A DNA stretch of 64,000 nucleotides, taken from Elymus sibiricus (lineage: Eukaryota; Streptophyta; Magnoliopsida; Poales; Poaceae). Every line of letters begins with the position of its first letter. The stretch's first letter is position 1. Made by a program: the position numbers and the translations under genes. The notes under the pieces are model-generated. The model did not search any database and was not told where the DNA came from. It saw only the letters and a program-made list of their open reading frames with translations. The stretch covers positions 310,496,486-310,560,485 of the forward strand of contig CM077665.1 in the NCBI GenBank assembly GCA_039707655.1. The letters are read 5' to 3'. Positions 12,363 to 23,428 of the stretch are shown one piece after another.

Positions 12363-13103
12363 CTATGCCTCGCCGATGTTCGATGAGATGTCGACGACTT
12401 TTCCAGGCGACATTTCGCAGGTGCTGGACTCCACGTCCCCCGGGCTGAATTCGACCACGGCGACGTCCTCGTCCTCGTTGTTGCCCTCGTCATCGGCGTC
12501 GCCCTTATCATTGTAGTACTCATAGTAGTGGCGCCACCAGAGCTCACGTTGTTACTCCACCGCCGATTCCTCGACGGACAGGCGCTTCTCCACCTCCGCC
12601 TGAGCCACACGCAACTCCTCCTAGCGCTCATCGCTCTCGAACGGCTCTCGCATCTCCAGATCTCGCTCGGAGATCTCATGGGGAAGGGGCTCAATGGCCT
12701 CCGCCGCTGCATCGTCGGCATGCATCGTGGCACCCGCAGCAGCCGCCTCTTCGGTAGTGTGGTGCATGCTGGATTCCAAGGAATCCTCGAGTATCTTGGC
12801 GTGGACATTCTTGATATTGGTTTGGATGTCCTCGACCCAGGCCAGGGCGACCTCCGCGGCACGGTATGCTGCTTGGGCACTCTTAGCGTTTGCAGCCGTC
12901 GTTGCAGTAGTTGCACATGCCGTCTCTGCGGCTACAAACGCCCTTTTGGCTACCGCAGAGGCCCTTTCGGCAGATGTAGCCACGCTCAAAGCGGATGCGG
13001 CTGCGCTCTTGGCCGAGGGGGGCGCTTTCTTGGTGGAGGAGGGAGCACTCGGGGCCGAGGGGGCAGTAGTACGCACCCTTACGAAGCGTTCCCACAGTGT
13101 CAT
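12363..13103 (-). pseudogene. Ala-rich/acidic protein gene with two in-frame stops
   Basis: A minus-strand frame from ATG at 13101-13103 runs 246 codons to a TAG at 12363-12365, interrupted in the same frame by TAG (12621-12623) and TAA (12552-12554). The N-terminal two thirds is Ala/Ser/Thr-rich, then charged ('HEISERDLEMREPF'), and the last part is acidic ('GDADDEGNNEDED'). No domain is recognised. GC content is much higher than the flanks, as for captured gene fragments in CACTA elements. The overlapping plus-strand frame (12528-13187) lacks comparable logic. Confidence 0.45.
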
Positions 13104-13319
13104 TCTTTGCAGAAAGAGTTTGTTAGGGAATGGGTATCGAGGGTGAACGGAATCCGAGCTAGACGAAGCTTCCCTCGTAAGCCATAAATAGATCCGTGAA
13201 TTTTCATTGCAAACGATTCCTATATAGAACCGTGTGTATGCAGTTCACTTTTTGTATTGAATTGTAAAACTATTTTGGGGTACAGCAGTAACGGATATTG
13301 TTTTCATTGTAAGGAAAAT

Positions 13320-15195
13320 ATTCCTACTGCGACAATGCACGATTGCATCCTAAAATTTGAAAATTTTCGGGGTTCAATTGGTATTTTTATACATTAAGTT
13401 AGTTTCTAGAAATTTAATGGCCATAATTCAAAACTAAAACACATGAACATGCAAGGTGAAGCAAAAACTGCTGGAAAAATCATATTTATGTACTACTTGC
13501 TTCCATATATATGCCACGTGCAATAAATTTGAAGGAATTCCAAACATCTTGAGTAACGGTTTGGACACAAGCATTGAGAATCTAGGTTTTTAAATTCAAA
13601 AAAATGAAAAAAGTACTCTAAAGTACATAAAAATCTGCATGATTTCCCGACATGGGGCCAAGATGTCATGGTTAAAGTAACAGCTTGTTCGAGATAAGCT
13701 TTGACACATGTCTCTCACAAACTAAAGCATCACACGAAGGCTCGTGGTTCCGAGAGGGAACATGAAGCCTTGTTTGATGACGAACCGCTAGTCTCTGTCT
13801 CAGCCAGCCTAGTTTTTTTTCATCGTTACAATGCACGAATACTACCGGCATCCTAAAATTTAGAAAATATCGGGGTTTATTTGACATCTTTATACATGAA
13901 GTTAGTTTCTTGAAATTTAATGGCTATAATTCAAAACTGAAACACATGAACATACAAGATGAAGCCAAAACTGCTGGAAAAATCATATTTATGTACTACT
14001 TGCTTCCGTATATATGCCACCTGCAATAAATTTGAAGGAGTTCCAAACATATTGAGTAATGGTTTGGACACAAGCAATGGGAATCTAGGTTTCTAATTCA
14101 AAAAAAATGAAAAAAATGCTCTGAAGTACATGAAAATCTGCATGATTTCCCAACATGGGGCCAAGATGTCGTGGTTAAAGTAACGGCTTGTTCAAGATAA
14201 GCTTTGACACATGCCTCTCACAAACCGGAGCATCACATGATGGGTCGTGGTTCCGAGAGGGAATGTGGGACCTTGTTTGATGACGAACCGCTAGTCCCTG
14301 CCTCATTCGGCCTAGCTTTTTTTTTCATCGTTACAATGCACGAATACGACTGACATCCTAAAATATGGACATTTTCGTGGTTCAATTGGCATTTTCATAC
14401 ATGAAGTTAGTTTCTAGAAATTTAAAGGCCATAAGTCAAAACTGAAACACATGGACATGCAAGATGAAGCAAAAACTGCTGGAAAATCATATTTATGTAC
14501 TACTTGCTTCCGTGTATATGACACATGTAATAAATTTGAAGGTGTTCCAAACATCTTGAGTAACGGTTTGGACACAAGCATTCAGAATCTAGGTTTTTAA
14601 ATTCAAAAAAATTTAAAAATGCTCTGAAGTACATGAAAATCTGCATGATTTCCCGACATGGGGCCAAGATGTCGGGGTCAAAGTAAAGGCTTGTTTGAGA
14701 CAAAATTTGACACATCCCTCTTACAGACCGGAGCATCATACGAAGGCTCGTGGTTTCGAGAGGGAACGTGGGGCCTTATGTGATGACGAACCGTCAATCG
14801 CTGCCTCATTGGGCCTAGTTTTTTTTCATCGTTATAATACACAAATACGAACGACATCCTAAAATTTGAAAAATTTCGGCGTTCTATTGGCATTTTTAGC
14901 CATTAAATTAATTTCTAAAAATTTAATGGCCATAGTTCAAAACTGAAACACATGAACATGCAAGATGAAAAAAAATTGTTGGAAAAATCATATTTACGTA
15001 CTACTCGCTTCTTTATATATGCCCCATGCAATAAATTTGAAGGATTTCCAAACATCTTGAATAACAGTTTGGACACAAGCATTGAGACTCTAGGTTTCTA
15101 AATTAAAAAAATAAAAAAGTGCTCTGAAGTACATGAAAATCTGCATGATTTCCCGACATGGGGCCAATATGTCGTGATTAAAGTACTACACTTGC
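13320..15195 (+). repeat. Tandem array, unit about 503 bp, 3.7 copies
   Basis: The marker CATCCTAAAA recurs at 13346, 13849, 14354 and 14855, giving periods of 503, 505 and 501. Each unit carries the same order of landmarks: AAACACATGAACATGCA, TTTATGTACTACTTGCTTCC, GACATGGGGCCAA, GCATCACA. The last copy breaks off near 15190. Units are non-coding; short minus-strand frames at 13672 and 14678 are periodic artefacts. No centromeric or rDNA identity is apparent. Confidence 0.9.
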
Positions 15196-15659
15196 TTCCG
15201 CAACACAAAAATCATATTAAATAATATAGGTTTTCAAATTCAAGATAATAGAAAATGATCAAAGTATAGTAAGTTAGTAGTAATACAAATGGCATGCATG
15301 CATTACATTTGGATAGAAAATGTAAATATTTGGCAAGACAACTGGGTCCCACATGAGTGGCACTCTGTTTCCCGTTTTGAGTTTCGGAAACCAATTTTCA
15401 CGGGCTATTCATCCCACGCGGTCATGCATTGGGAACCATCGGTGATGTTAAGTCACACACGGCTGTTGACTCAGCAATCGTGTGTAATCAAGGCCATTGA
15501 ATTCCGGCGAGTGGCGCGTCCGTTGCAGTCTCTCCCCCCTCCCCGTTTTTCTGCTGGCGTCGATCAAGATTCCGGCCACCTATAAATGCTGCCCGTCAAG
15601 ACGTCATCCCGCCTGCATTCTCTCGTCTCTCTCCCCCACCCCTCGCACAAAAATCTGCC

Positions 15660-16249
15660 ATGGCGTGGTCAATTTGTGCACAAGAAGAGGAGGAGGTGCC
15701 ACCCCGCGAGGACAGGGCACAGTCCAGTGACGAGGAGGTCCCCTTTGCGCCCCCAGACGAGGTCGTGTCAGACCCCCAACTAAAGATTGCTTTTGGGGCC
15801 AGTACAATCTGGCTTTATGGAAGGTGCTGCCGTCGGCTGAGAGAGCTAGGTAGGTGGCGTTCAAGAAGGAGTGGGCTCAGGAGCGCGCCAGGGACCTCGC
15901 CTCCTGGAATGCCCTTAGTGCCGCATCAGAAAAATGAGGAGCTGGAGCTTTGGCGGCGGGCGCGCCGACGAGAGGAGAGGTGTACGAAGACGGCCGGTAC
16001 CACGCAATGAAAGACAGAGGCGCTAGGCGCCTCACCGCTGCAAGGGTGTGGGCCGATAAGCTCGAGCATGCCACTGCTAAAGAGCTCCGGTGGGCGCCCA
16101 GTGAAATGTCCTGCATGGTCGCGTGCCTTCGCCAGCAACAGGCTGATCGTCATGTTGAGCGCTGCGAGGCAGAGGAGGCGGCGAACTCCCTCCGCGTTGG
16201 GAAGCCGCCGGGCACCAGGGAGCTGCTGGCGAGAGGCTGTTGTTTATAG
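15660..16249 (+). pseudogene. Unknown protein gene, frameshifted
   Basis: ATG at 15660 opens a 116-codon frame ('MAWSICAQEEEEVPP...'). The better coding signal switches about 130 bp in to another frame reading 'DCFWGQYNLALWKVLPSAE', which meets TAG and TGA and then runs open to 16249 ('MKDRGARRLTAARVWADK'). A frameshift plus two stops therefore seems likely. The peptide is charged, helical-looking and unassigned. A GC-rich 5' leader and TATAAATG at 15581 precede it. It lies at the right edge of CACTA element A. Confidence 0.4.
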
Positions 16250-16315
16250 CTCCCCACTCAAGGAGGGGTTATTATTAGTTTAGTTTTGATTCATTTTACG
16301 TATTAGTTAAGTACA

Positions 16316-17378
16316 ATTACTCCACTCATCTACCGCTATGCAGCATGCATCAAGAGTATTAAGTAAAATAGAGTAGTGCTTGGAGAACGATGACATGATG
16401 TAGACAAAGTAAACTCAAACAATATGAATGAACCCCATCGTTTTATCCTTAGTAGCAGCAACACAAAGACGCATCTTGTCCCCTACTTTGTCACTGGGAT
16501 ATAGAAACTCGTCAGGTTGAACCTACCACAATGCACTACTCCCACCGATGAAATATCAATCTACTTGACCAAAGCAGATCAATAGATCGGAGAGCATTAC
16601 AAAGCTATAATGATCATGCAATTAAGAGACAATATATATCGGAGATATCTCAAATAATTTTCATGAATAATCTGAACATAAACCCACAATTCATGGATCC
16701 CAACAAACACACTACACAATAGGATTACATCGGATAGATCAAAGCGAAGATGCGATGATCATTGTATTGAAGATCATAAGAGAGATAGATTGCCATCTAG
16801 GTACTAGCTATGGACCCGTAGGTTTGTGGTGAACTACTCACACATCATCATGAGGGCAGCAAGGTTGATGAAGAGGCCCTCCGTGATCGATCCCCCTCCG
16901 GCAGGGTGCCGGAACGGAGCTCCAGATGACCTCGCGACAGAACAGAGACTTGCGGCGGCAGAAAAAGGGTTTCGGGACTGCCTTCTGGGTTTTTGCAATA
17001 TTAGAAAAATTATAGGCCGAAGAGGGACGTCGGGAGGCAGCCGAGGGGGCCACCACATATCAGGGCGCCCCCCAGGGTGCGCCCTGATATGTGGTGGGGC
17101 CCTCGTGCACCTCTTGGCCTCCTTCTAAAGCTTTTAGGTCTACATATAGTCTAGAAAAAAATCATCAAAAAGTTTCGTGGCAATTGGACTTCGTTTGGTA
17201 CAGTAAACCTGAAAAGGCAAAAACATGCAGAAAACAGCAACTCGCACTAGGCACTGGGTCAATAGGTTAGTGCTCAAAAATATTATAAATTGGTAAATAA
17301 AGACCCAAAAAGTATCTTAGAATGATAATATATCAGCATGGAACAATAAAAAATTATAGATATGTTGGAGACGTATCA
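16316..17378 (-). mobile_element. Gypsy 3' LTR, minus orientation, truncated
   Basis: On the minus strand it starts TGATACGTCTCCAACATATC at 17378 and matches the LTR at 21843-23428 along its length, but it lacks the distal part; it breaks near 16316. A perfect GC-rich hairpin lies at 17044-17103. The adjacent polypurine tract (17379-17410, complement of CATCCCCAAGTTTAATTCC) shows this is the 3' LTR of a minus-strand element extending right. Confidence 0.8.
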
Positions 17379-19150
17379 AGCATCCCCAAGTTTAATTCCT
17401 TCTCGTCCTCAAGTAGGTAAATGATAAAAACAGAATTTTTGATGTGACATGCTATCCACTATATAATCTTATGCATGCATGCTCATTGAGAAAAGATGAA
17501 TCAATAAATATTAACATAGCAATAATTAAAGTGTAAGAACCAGAATTGTTAATTCTTAAAAGTATACGATCCTTAAGAAATGTTTACCCCCCCATTCATA
17601 TTATTGTATTAGCAAGGCATGGCTTTATCTTCACCACATTAATACAAATGTTAAGCACCACGGTGTCCAAGTCAGGCAATTGGTTCATACTTTTTCAATA
17701 TGCCTCAACTTTTTATTCTTGACGCAATACATGAGCGTGAGCCATTGGACATAGCATTTAAGTAGAATAGAGTATGGTGGCAAATATCAAAGGGGTAGGA
17801 AGTGGAGAAGATAGTCTCGCATCAACTAGGCGTACCAACGGGCTATGGAGATGCCCATCGATAGATGTCAATGCGAGGAGTAGGGATTGCCATGCAAATG
17901 ATGCGCTAGAGCTATAAGTGTATGAAAGCTCAAATGAAGCTAAGTGGGGTGTGCATCCAACTTGCTTGCTCATGAAGACCTCAGGCATTTGAAGAAGCCT
18001 GTCATTGGAATATACAAGCCAAGTTTGTAATAATGAATAGGTAATTCCCACTAGCATATGAAAGTGATATATCATGAGACTCTCTACATGAAGAGCATGG
18101 CGCCACTTTGAGGCACAAGTGTGGTAAAGGATAGTAGCAGAATCCCTTCTCTTATTTTCTCTCATTTTTTTGAATGGATGGTGGGCTCATTTGGCCTCCC
18201 CCATCTTTATTTTCGTCCGGAGTGTCATCTTGACTTATGGGAGAATCATCGTCTCCATCATTCTTTCCTCACCGGGACAATGCTCTAATAATGATGATCA
18301 TCACACTTTTATTTACTTACAACTCAATATGGAGAACTGATATGAGGATATGACTCTGTATGAATGCCTCTGGTAGTGTACCAGGATGTGCAATGATCTA
18401 GCTTGACATGTATCAAAAACAAGATGAACGGTGGCTTTGCCATAAATACTATGTTAGCTCTATATGATCATGCAAAGCAATATGACGATGAACGAACTAG
18501 TCATGTGAAGTGACGATGGAATTTGCATGGCAATATATCTCGGTATGGCTATGATAATGCCATGATAGGTAGGTATGGTGGCTGTTTTGAGGAAGATATA
18601 ATAAGGCTTATGTGCAACAGATCATATCATGTCACGGGGTTTGGATGCACCGACGAAAGTTGCACCGATCCTCGAGGTGAGAAAGGTCTATGCACGGTAC
18701 CAAAGAGGCTAGCAAATTATGAAAAAGGTGAGATTGCGTATGACCATGGTTTCACATTAGTCATAAAGAAATCATATACTTATTGCAAAGTTTTATTAGT
18801 TTATCATAGATCAAAGTACTACTCGCATGCCCCGAGGGAAGAGGTTGGTTGGAGTTAACCATAGCGCGCTTCCGACCCAAAACAACACTAGGATTTCAAT
18901 GAGGAATAGAAATGCACACACATCATCACCATGCCTCTTTAATTTTTAGATGAACAAAAAGGTCAACGTCTCTTAATATTGACACTTCTACGGTTTAACA
19001 ATTATGAACTCACACCTATTTCATATTACTACATCAATATCATTGACCCACAATTTCTTGATATGTGCTACATGATGGTTTTGATTATCACTCATTGAAT
19101 ACCTAATACTTTTGGACTAGTCTTATGGCCCATGCAAATTACCGTTACTA
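17379..19150 (-). mobile_element. Gypsy 3' internal region (non-coding), minus
   Basis: The polypurine tract is followed by the long 3' untranslated region recalled for TGATACGTC-type Triticeae Gypsy elements. A piece of the same region (around 17830-17920) recurs in plus orientation at 62791-62855. Short frames such as 17758-18165 are not credible genes. Confidence 0.6.
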
Positions 19151-19154
19151 TTTA

Positions 19155-19757
19155 TTAACTCTCAAACAAATATAAGTGAAGAGCGGCAGTGAAATTATTT
19201 CTATAAAATCTACATGCCACCGTGCCCTCCCTTTGGCATGTCTCGTCCCCAAGGAGGGCGGCCAGGCCGATCAGTTCGTTCGTGCTCAGAGAGCACATTG
19301 TCGCCAACTTCGTCATGAAATGCAGGAAGCGGACGTCATCGTGGGTAAGATTTAGTTTGGTCTGCGAGTCTTTGTCTGAGGTCTTTCTCGGCTCCGAGGA
19401 CCTGCACCCACCTATCATTGAGCACGTCTTGATTGGCTTTCAGCTACTAACGTTGCCTTTTTATACTTTGGTAGAGCTAATGAGCCAACATCAAAAAAAT
19501 TCCAAGTCAAGAGGTTTTTCGAGGATGTTGAACTCTTCGAGACTGAGACTGATGTCCTCCTCGCATTCGGGCATGTAATTGTCGTCCTCTGGATCATCGC
19601 CTTCTGCCATCCCTGTGGCGCCGTCGATCTGACCACACGTGGTGTCACCACCATTGTCCTGGTCCTTGGCTCCATTCGTACTGGCATCGTCATTGTTGGC
19701 ATCATTGTTGGTGTTGCTTGGTGATATCTCCTTTTTATTGATCCGGTGCTGGAACAT
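19155..19757 (-). pseudogene. Unknown ORF remnants within rearranged Gypsy element
   Basis: Two minus-strand frames: 19491-19757 (acidic, 'DGATGMAEGDDPEDDNYMP') and 19155-19418 ('LTHDDVRFLHFMTKLATMC...', 'LGDETCQREGTVACRFY'). They look like parts of one broken gene. The second resembles hypothetical Triticeae proteins I recall, but I cannot assign a domain. They may be the element's own ORF or a captured host fragment. Confidence 0.35.
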
Positions 19758-21197
19758 AAAAGGGTATTACGCTCCTATTTCACCAGAGGTAACCCTGGGT
19801 ATCAAACCTACAAGAGCAAGATTCCCTTGAAGCAATGGTCTCTAGCAAGCTTTTGCCAAAGTGTCAAATCTAGCTTTTGACCGGATCAGCAAGCAAATTG
19901 TGATTCAAACACTTAAAATAAAATATAGGTACACATATGAGGTCTTATTGCTTACAACCATGTATTTGCGCTGGGAACAAAAAAGAACATTAGTTTGTGC
20001 TCAGGAAGTCACCCATCAAGATGTGCTTGTTTCATCTGAGACTGGGGGATGTGTCCAAATAACATCTTGACCAGCACGAGTCGTGCATCAAGAATCAGTT
20101 GTCCTACCGAAGGCCCTATCCGTCTCGCGGGGTTTCCCCGATAATTAAGATAATAATATCACACAAAAGCATTGGGTGTTTAATGACTACACCTCATGAA
20201 TCCCCAAGGATATGATCCATGTTACCCTACTAAACCTTACTGTCACCGGTGTTCAGTATAACACTTCACGGTCCCCTTGCTCCTAGACTCACTGGCGCTC
20301 GATCTCCATGATCCTGGGTACCTACACGGATGAAGATCGTGGACAAGACAAGAGACACTTCACGAAACAATTTCATTTCACACATATGGGTCGTTATGTC
20401 AAAGACTTACATTGATCCCCTCAACAAATACCTAGGGTTGCAAGGCTCTTGCCTCAACCCATACCTTACCGAACTACTCATGCATGGAGATCAGATCGCA
20501 CGAAGAAAACATTGAAGAACATGTCTTGGGATTGATTGTTTGCAATATGTCTTTCAATGGATGCCTTGTACGATGCATGATTACAAGTGTGAACTAGATG
20601 AGAGAGCACTATGGAGGTGGAGATGGCAATGGACATGGAAATGGCGGCGGCTAGGGTTTGTGGATGATGAAGATGATGAAGAGGTTCTGTCTATGCTCGA
20701 CACTGTTCTATTGACATTTCGACGGGGTCCCCTTTATAAAAGTTGTTCAGGTAGACGACATGCCTCAGTTTCCATGCCAAACGGCCGCTCATACGAGCGC
20801 GCCCATATGGAACACTGTCTTTTACTCTGGTTTGCTTCTGTTGCTTCCTGATGATTGTTTCTTCCTCCATTTTCCTTCCTTTCCATTCCTTCACATGATT
20901 TATTACCTTTTTAGCCCATTTCCTATCGAAAAACATTAAAGAGAGGATTTGTGGAATCCTTTGCATTCATTAGTCATTAGTAGCAATATCAAAGCGAATA
21001 TCTCTCTTCAAGTGAAATATCTTGGTTTAAACGAGGGTGAAACGAGTGTAACAATAGCGCTCATCACTTGCCTTCCCCTTAATGATGCCTTTAGATCGCT
21101 TCCGATTCCGTCGGCACTTGGGGGGTCTTGTTCTTCCTCCTCCTCACCATCCTTGGGGGCATCAACATGTAGACATCATAGGTGGAGGTTGCCGCGT
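19758..21197. other. Retrotransposon-derived non-coding sequence, unassigned
   Basis: No supported gene. Around 20150-20700 the text resembles an LTR or internal region of another retroelement (GATGATGAAGATGATGAAG, TTTATAAAA). I cannot place boundaries. Confidence 0.3.
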
Positions 21198-21813
21198 GAT
21201 ACGTCCATTTTTCATCATGTTATCCTATTGTTATTTATAATTTTTTTGGTCATTATTTCACCTTATGATGTAATTCTCATGCCTTTGCTCTCTTAGTTTG
21301 CAAGATTTACATGAAGAAGGAAATCACAAACACCTGGAATTCTAGACCTACAATAGCTACAACAGAGATAGCTATTCTACGGATCTTCAAATGACCTGAA
21401 ACTTCAACGACAATTTTTATTGAATATATCAAAAATACTAGAACGATGAACCACCAGAGGAGGCCACCTGTTGTCCACACGACAACAGGGCGCGGCCACC
21501 CTCCCAAGTTGGCGCGCCGTGTTGGCTTGTGCCTCCCTCGTGCGGCCTCCAGTATTCTCTCAAATCTTCCAGGTCTTCTTTTGGTCCATAAAAAATCATA
21601 CAAAAGTTTTGGGGCAATTAGACTTCATTTGGTACAGTAAACCTGAAAAGTAAATAACACGCAGAAAACAGGAACTGGCACTGGGCACCGGGTCAATAGG
21701 TTAGTGCCAAAAAATAATATAAATTGGTAAATTATTACTCAAAAAGTATCCTAGAATGATAATATGTCAGCATAGAACAATAAAAAATTATAGATACGTT
21801 GGAGACGTATCAA
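21198..21813. mobile_element. Chimeric LTR (plus-start fused to minus-start)
   Basis: The left edge is TGATACGTCCATTTTTCATC, the start of a plus-oriented Gypsy LTR of the 35659 type. The right edge is GGAGACGTATCA, the start of a minus-oriented LTR of the 23428 type. The two halves meet in the GC-rich hairpin zone (21465-21560). No TSD is seen at the outer edges. Best explained by recombination or template switching between two LTR families. Confidence 0.6.
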
Positions 21814-21825
21814 TACTCCCCGGTA

Positions 21826-21842
21826 ACGGCGCCAGAAATCCT
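21826..21842 (-). other. Primer-binding site (tRNA-Asp type), minus
   Basis: On the minus strand the sequence is TGGCGCCGTTACCGGGG, one mismatch from the PBS of the plus-strand Gypsy at 37196. It directly follows the LTR ending near 21843 and, only about 12 bases later, the next LTR start occurs. Confidence 0.7.
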
Positions 21843-23428
21843 TCCTAATACTTGTGATCTGCGTTGGGTTTTCCGCGAAGAGGAGCGGGTGATGCAGCAC
21901 AGTATAGATAAGTATTTCCCTCGGTGAGAACCAAGGTTATCGAACCAATAGGAGTAGCACGCAATCCCCGTCTTCAGCGACTGCACACAAAGAAGCAAAC
22001 ACTTGCACCCAACGCAGGCAAGTGGGTTATCAATCACCTTGGACTCGTTATTTGCAAGAAAATGAAGTGTGTAGATGATAGTTGATAATTGTAAATTGCA
22101 AAATAAATAAAAGATAAATAAATTAAAGCAAGGTAGTGAAAGCTTTTGTAAATATATAAGTGGATAGACCCGGGGGCCATAGTTTTCCCTAGTGGTATCT
22201 CTCATGTAGTAGTCATATGATGGGTAAACAAATTACTGTTGGGCAATTGATAGAAAAGCGCATAATTATGCAATATTTATTCATGGGAATGATCATTACA
22301 TATAGGCATCACGTCCGTAAGCAAGTAGGCCGACTCCTACCTGCATATACTCTATTACTCCACCCATCGACCACTATCCGGCATGCATGTAGAGTATTAA
22401 GTAAAACAGAGTAATGCTTGGAGAATAATGACATGATGTAGACAAAGTAAATCCAATCAATATGAATCAACCCCATCGTTTTATCCTTAGTGGCAGCAAT
22501 ACAAAGACGTGTCTTGTACCCTTCTGTCACTAGGATATAGAGCACCGCCAGATTGAACCTACTACAACACACCTCTCCCACCGAAGAAATATCAATCTAG
22601 TTGGCCAAAGTATTTCAATAGATCGGGGAGAATTACGAAGCTATCATATAATCATGCATATGTAAATAAGGACCAGCAAGGAACTCAATATAATTTCATG
22701 AACAATCTGAACATAAACCCACAATTCATCGGATCCCAACAAACACACCGCACAAAGTGAGTACATCGAATAGATCACCGCGAAGATGCTGTGAAATTTG
22801 TAATGAAGATCAAGAGAGAGAGAGAGAGAGAGATAGCCATCTAGCTACTAACTATGGACTCGTAGATCTTTGGTGAACTACTCACACATCACCAAGGGAG
22901 CAACGAGGTTGATGTAGAGGCCCTTCGTGATCCATCCCCGCTCCAGCAGGGCACCAGAACAGGGGTCCAACTGGGCAGACGGTGGAACAGAAATTTGCCC
23001 CGGCGGAAAAAGTGTTTTGGGAGGCTCTCTAGGGTTTTTGGGATATATTCGAATTTATAGGCCAGAGAGGGACGTCGGGAGACGCCAAGAGGGGCCAGCA
23101 CACAACAGGGCGCGACCACCCCCCTAGGCGCTCCCTGATATGTGCTGCCTCTCTCGTGCAGCCTCCGGTCTCCCCCCGAAGCTTTCAGGTCTTCTTTTGG
23201 TCCAGAAAAATTCATAAAAAAGTTTCGCGGCAATTGGACTTCGTTTGGTATGGTAAACCTGAAAAGCCAAAAACATGCAGAAAACATCAACTGGCACTAG
23301 GCACTAGGTTAATAGGTTAGTGCTAAAAAATAATATGAATTGGCAAATAAATACCCAAAAAGTATCCTAGAACGATAATATTATAGCATGGAACAATAAA
23401 AAATTATAGATATGTTGGAGACGTATCA
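21843..23428 (-). mobile_element. Gypsy 5' LTR, minus orientation, about 1.59 kb
   Basis: It starts TGATACGTCTCCAACATATC on the minus strand at 23428 and ends at the PBS. It belongs to the same family as the truncated LTR at 16316-17378, suggesting one rearranged minus-strand element. An (AG)n microsatellite interrupts it at about 22813-22832. A hairpin with several mismatches lies at 23092-23151. Confidence 0.75.
22813..22832. repeat. (AG)n microsatellite
   Basis: About ten AG units inside the minus-strand LTR. Confidence 0.9.

Larger units (their letters stand above)
8347..16315. mobile_element. CACTA transposon 'element A', right-truncated
   Basis: The left terminus is CACTGGTGGAGCGACGTGC. 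The first 250 bp are closely similar to the left end of the giant element at 28226, so both belong to one family. Subterminal motifs such as CACACACG and CGTGTGTGAT fill 8347-9060. Inside are the Ulp1-like pseudogene, an Ala-rich pseudogene, a 503-bp tandem array and a further decayed gene at 15660. The expected right end (...CTGCAGTAGTG) is absent; Gypsy sequence begins near 16316. That 12.2-16.3 kb belongs to the same element is an inference from residual subterminal-like motifs near 13200 and 15450. Confidence 0.6.

Noticed and set aside
12528..13187. 219-codon plus-strand ORF
   Set aside because: Overlaps a minus-strand frame with better coding character and is Cys/Arg/Leu-rich without domain; three frames are open here because of GC content.
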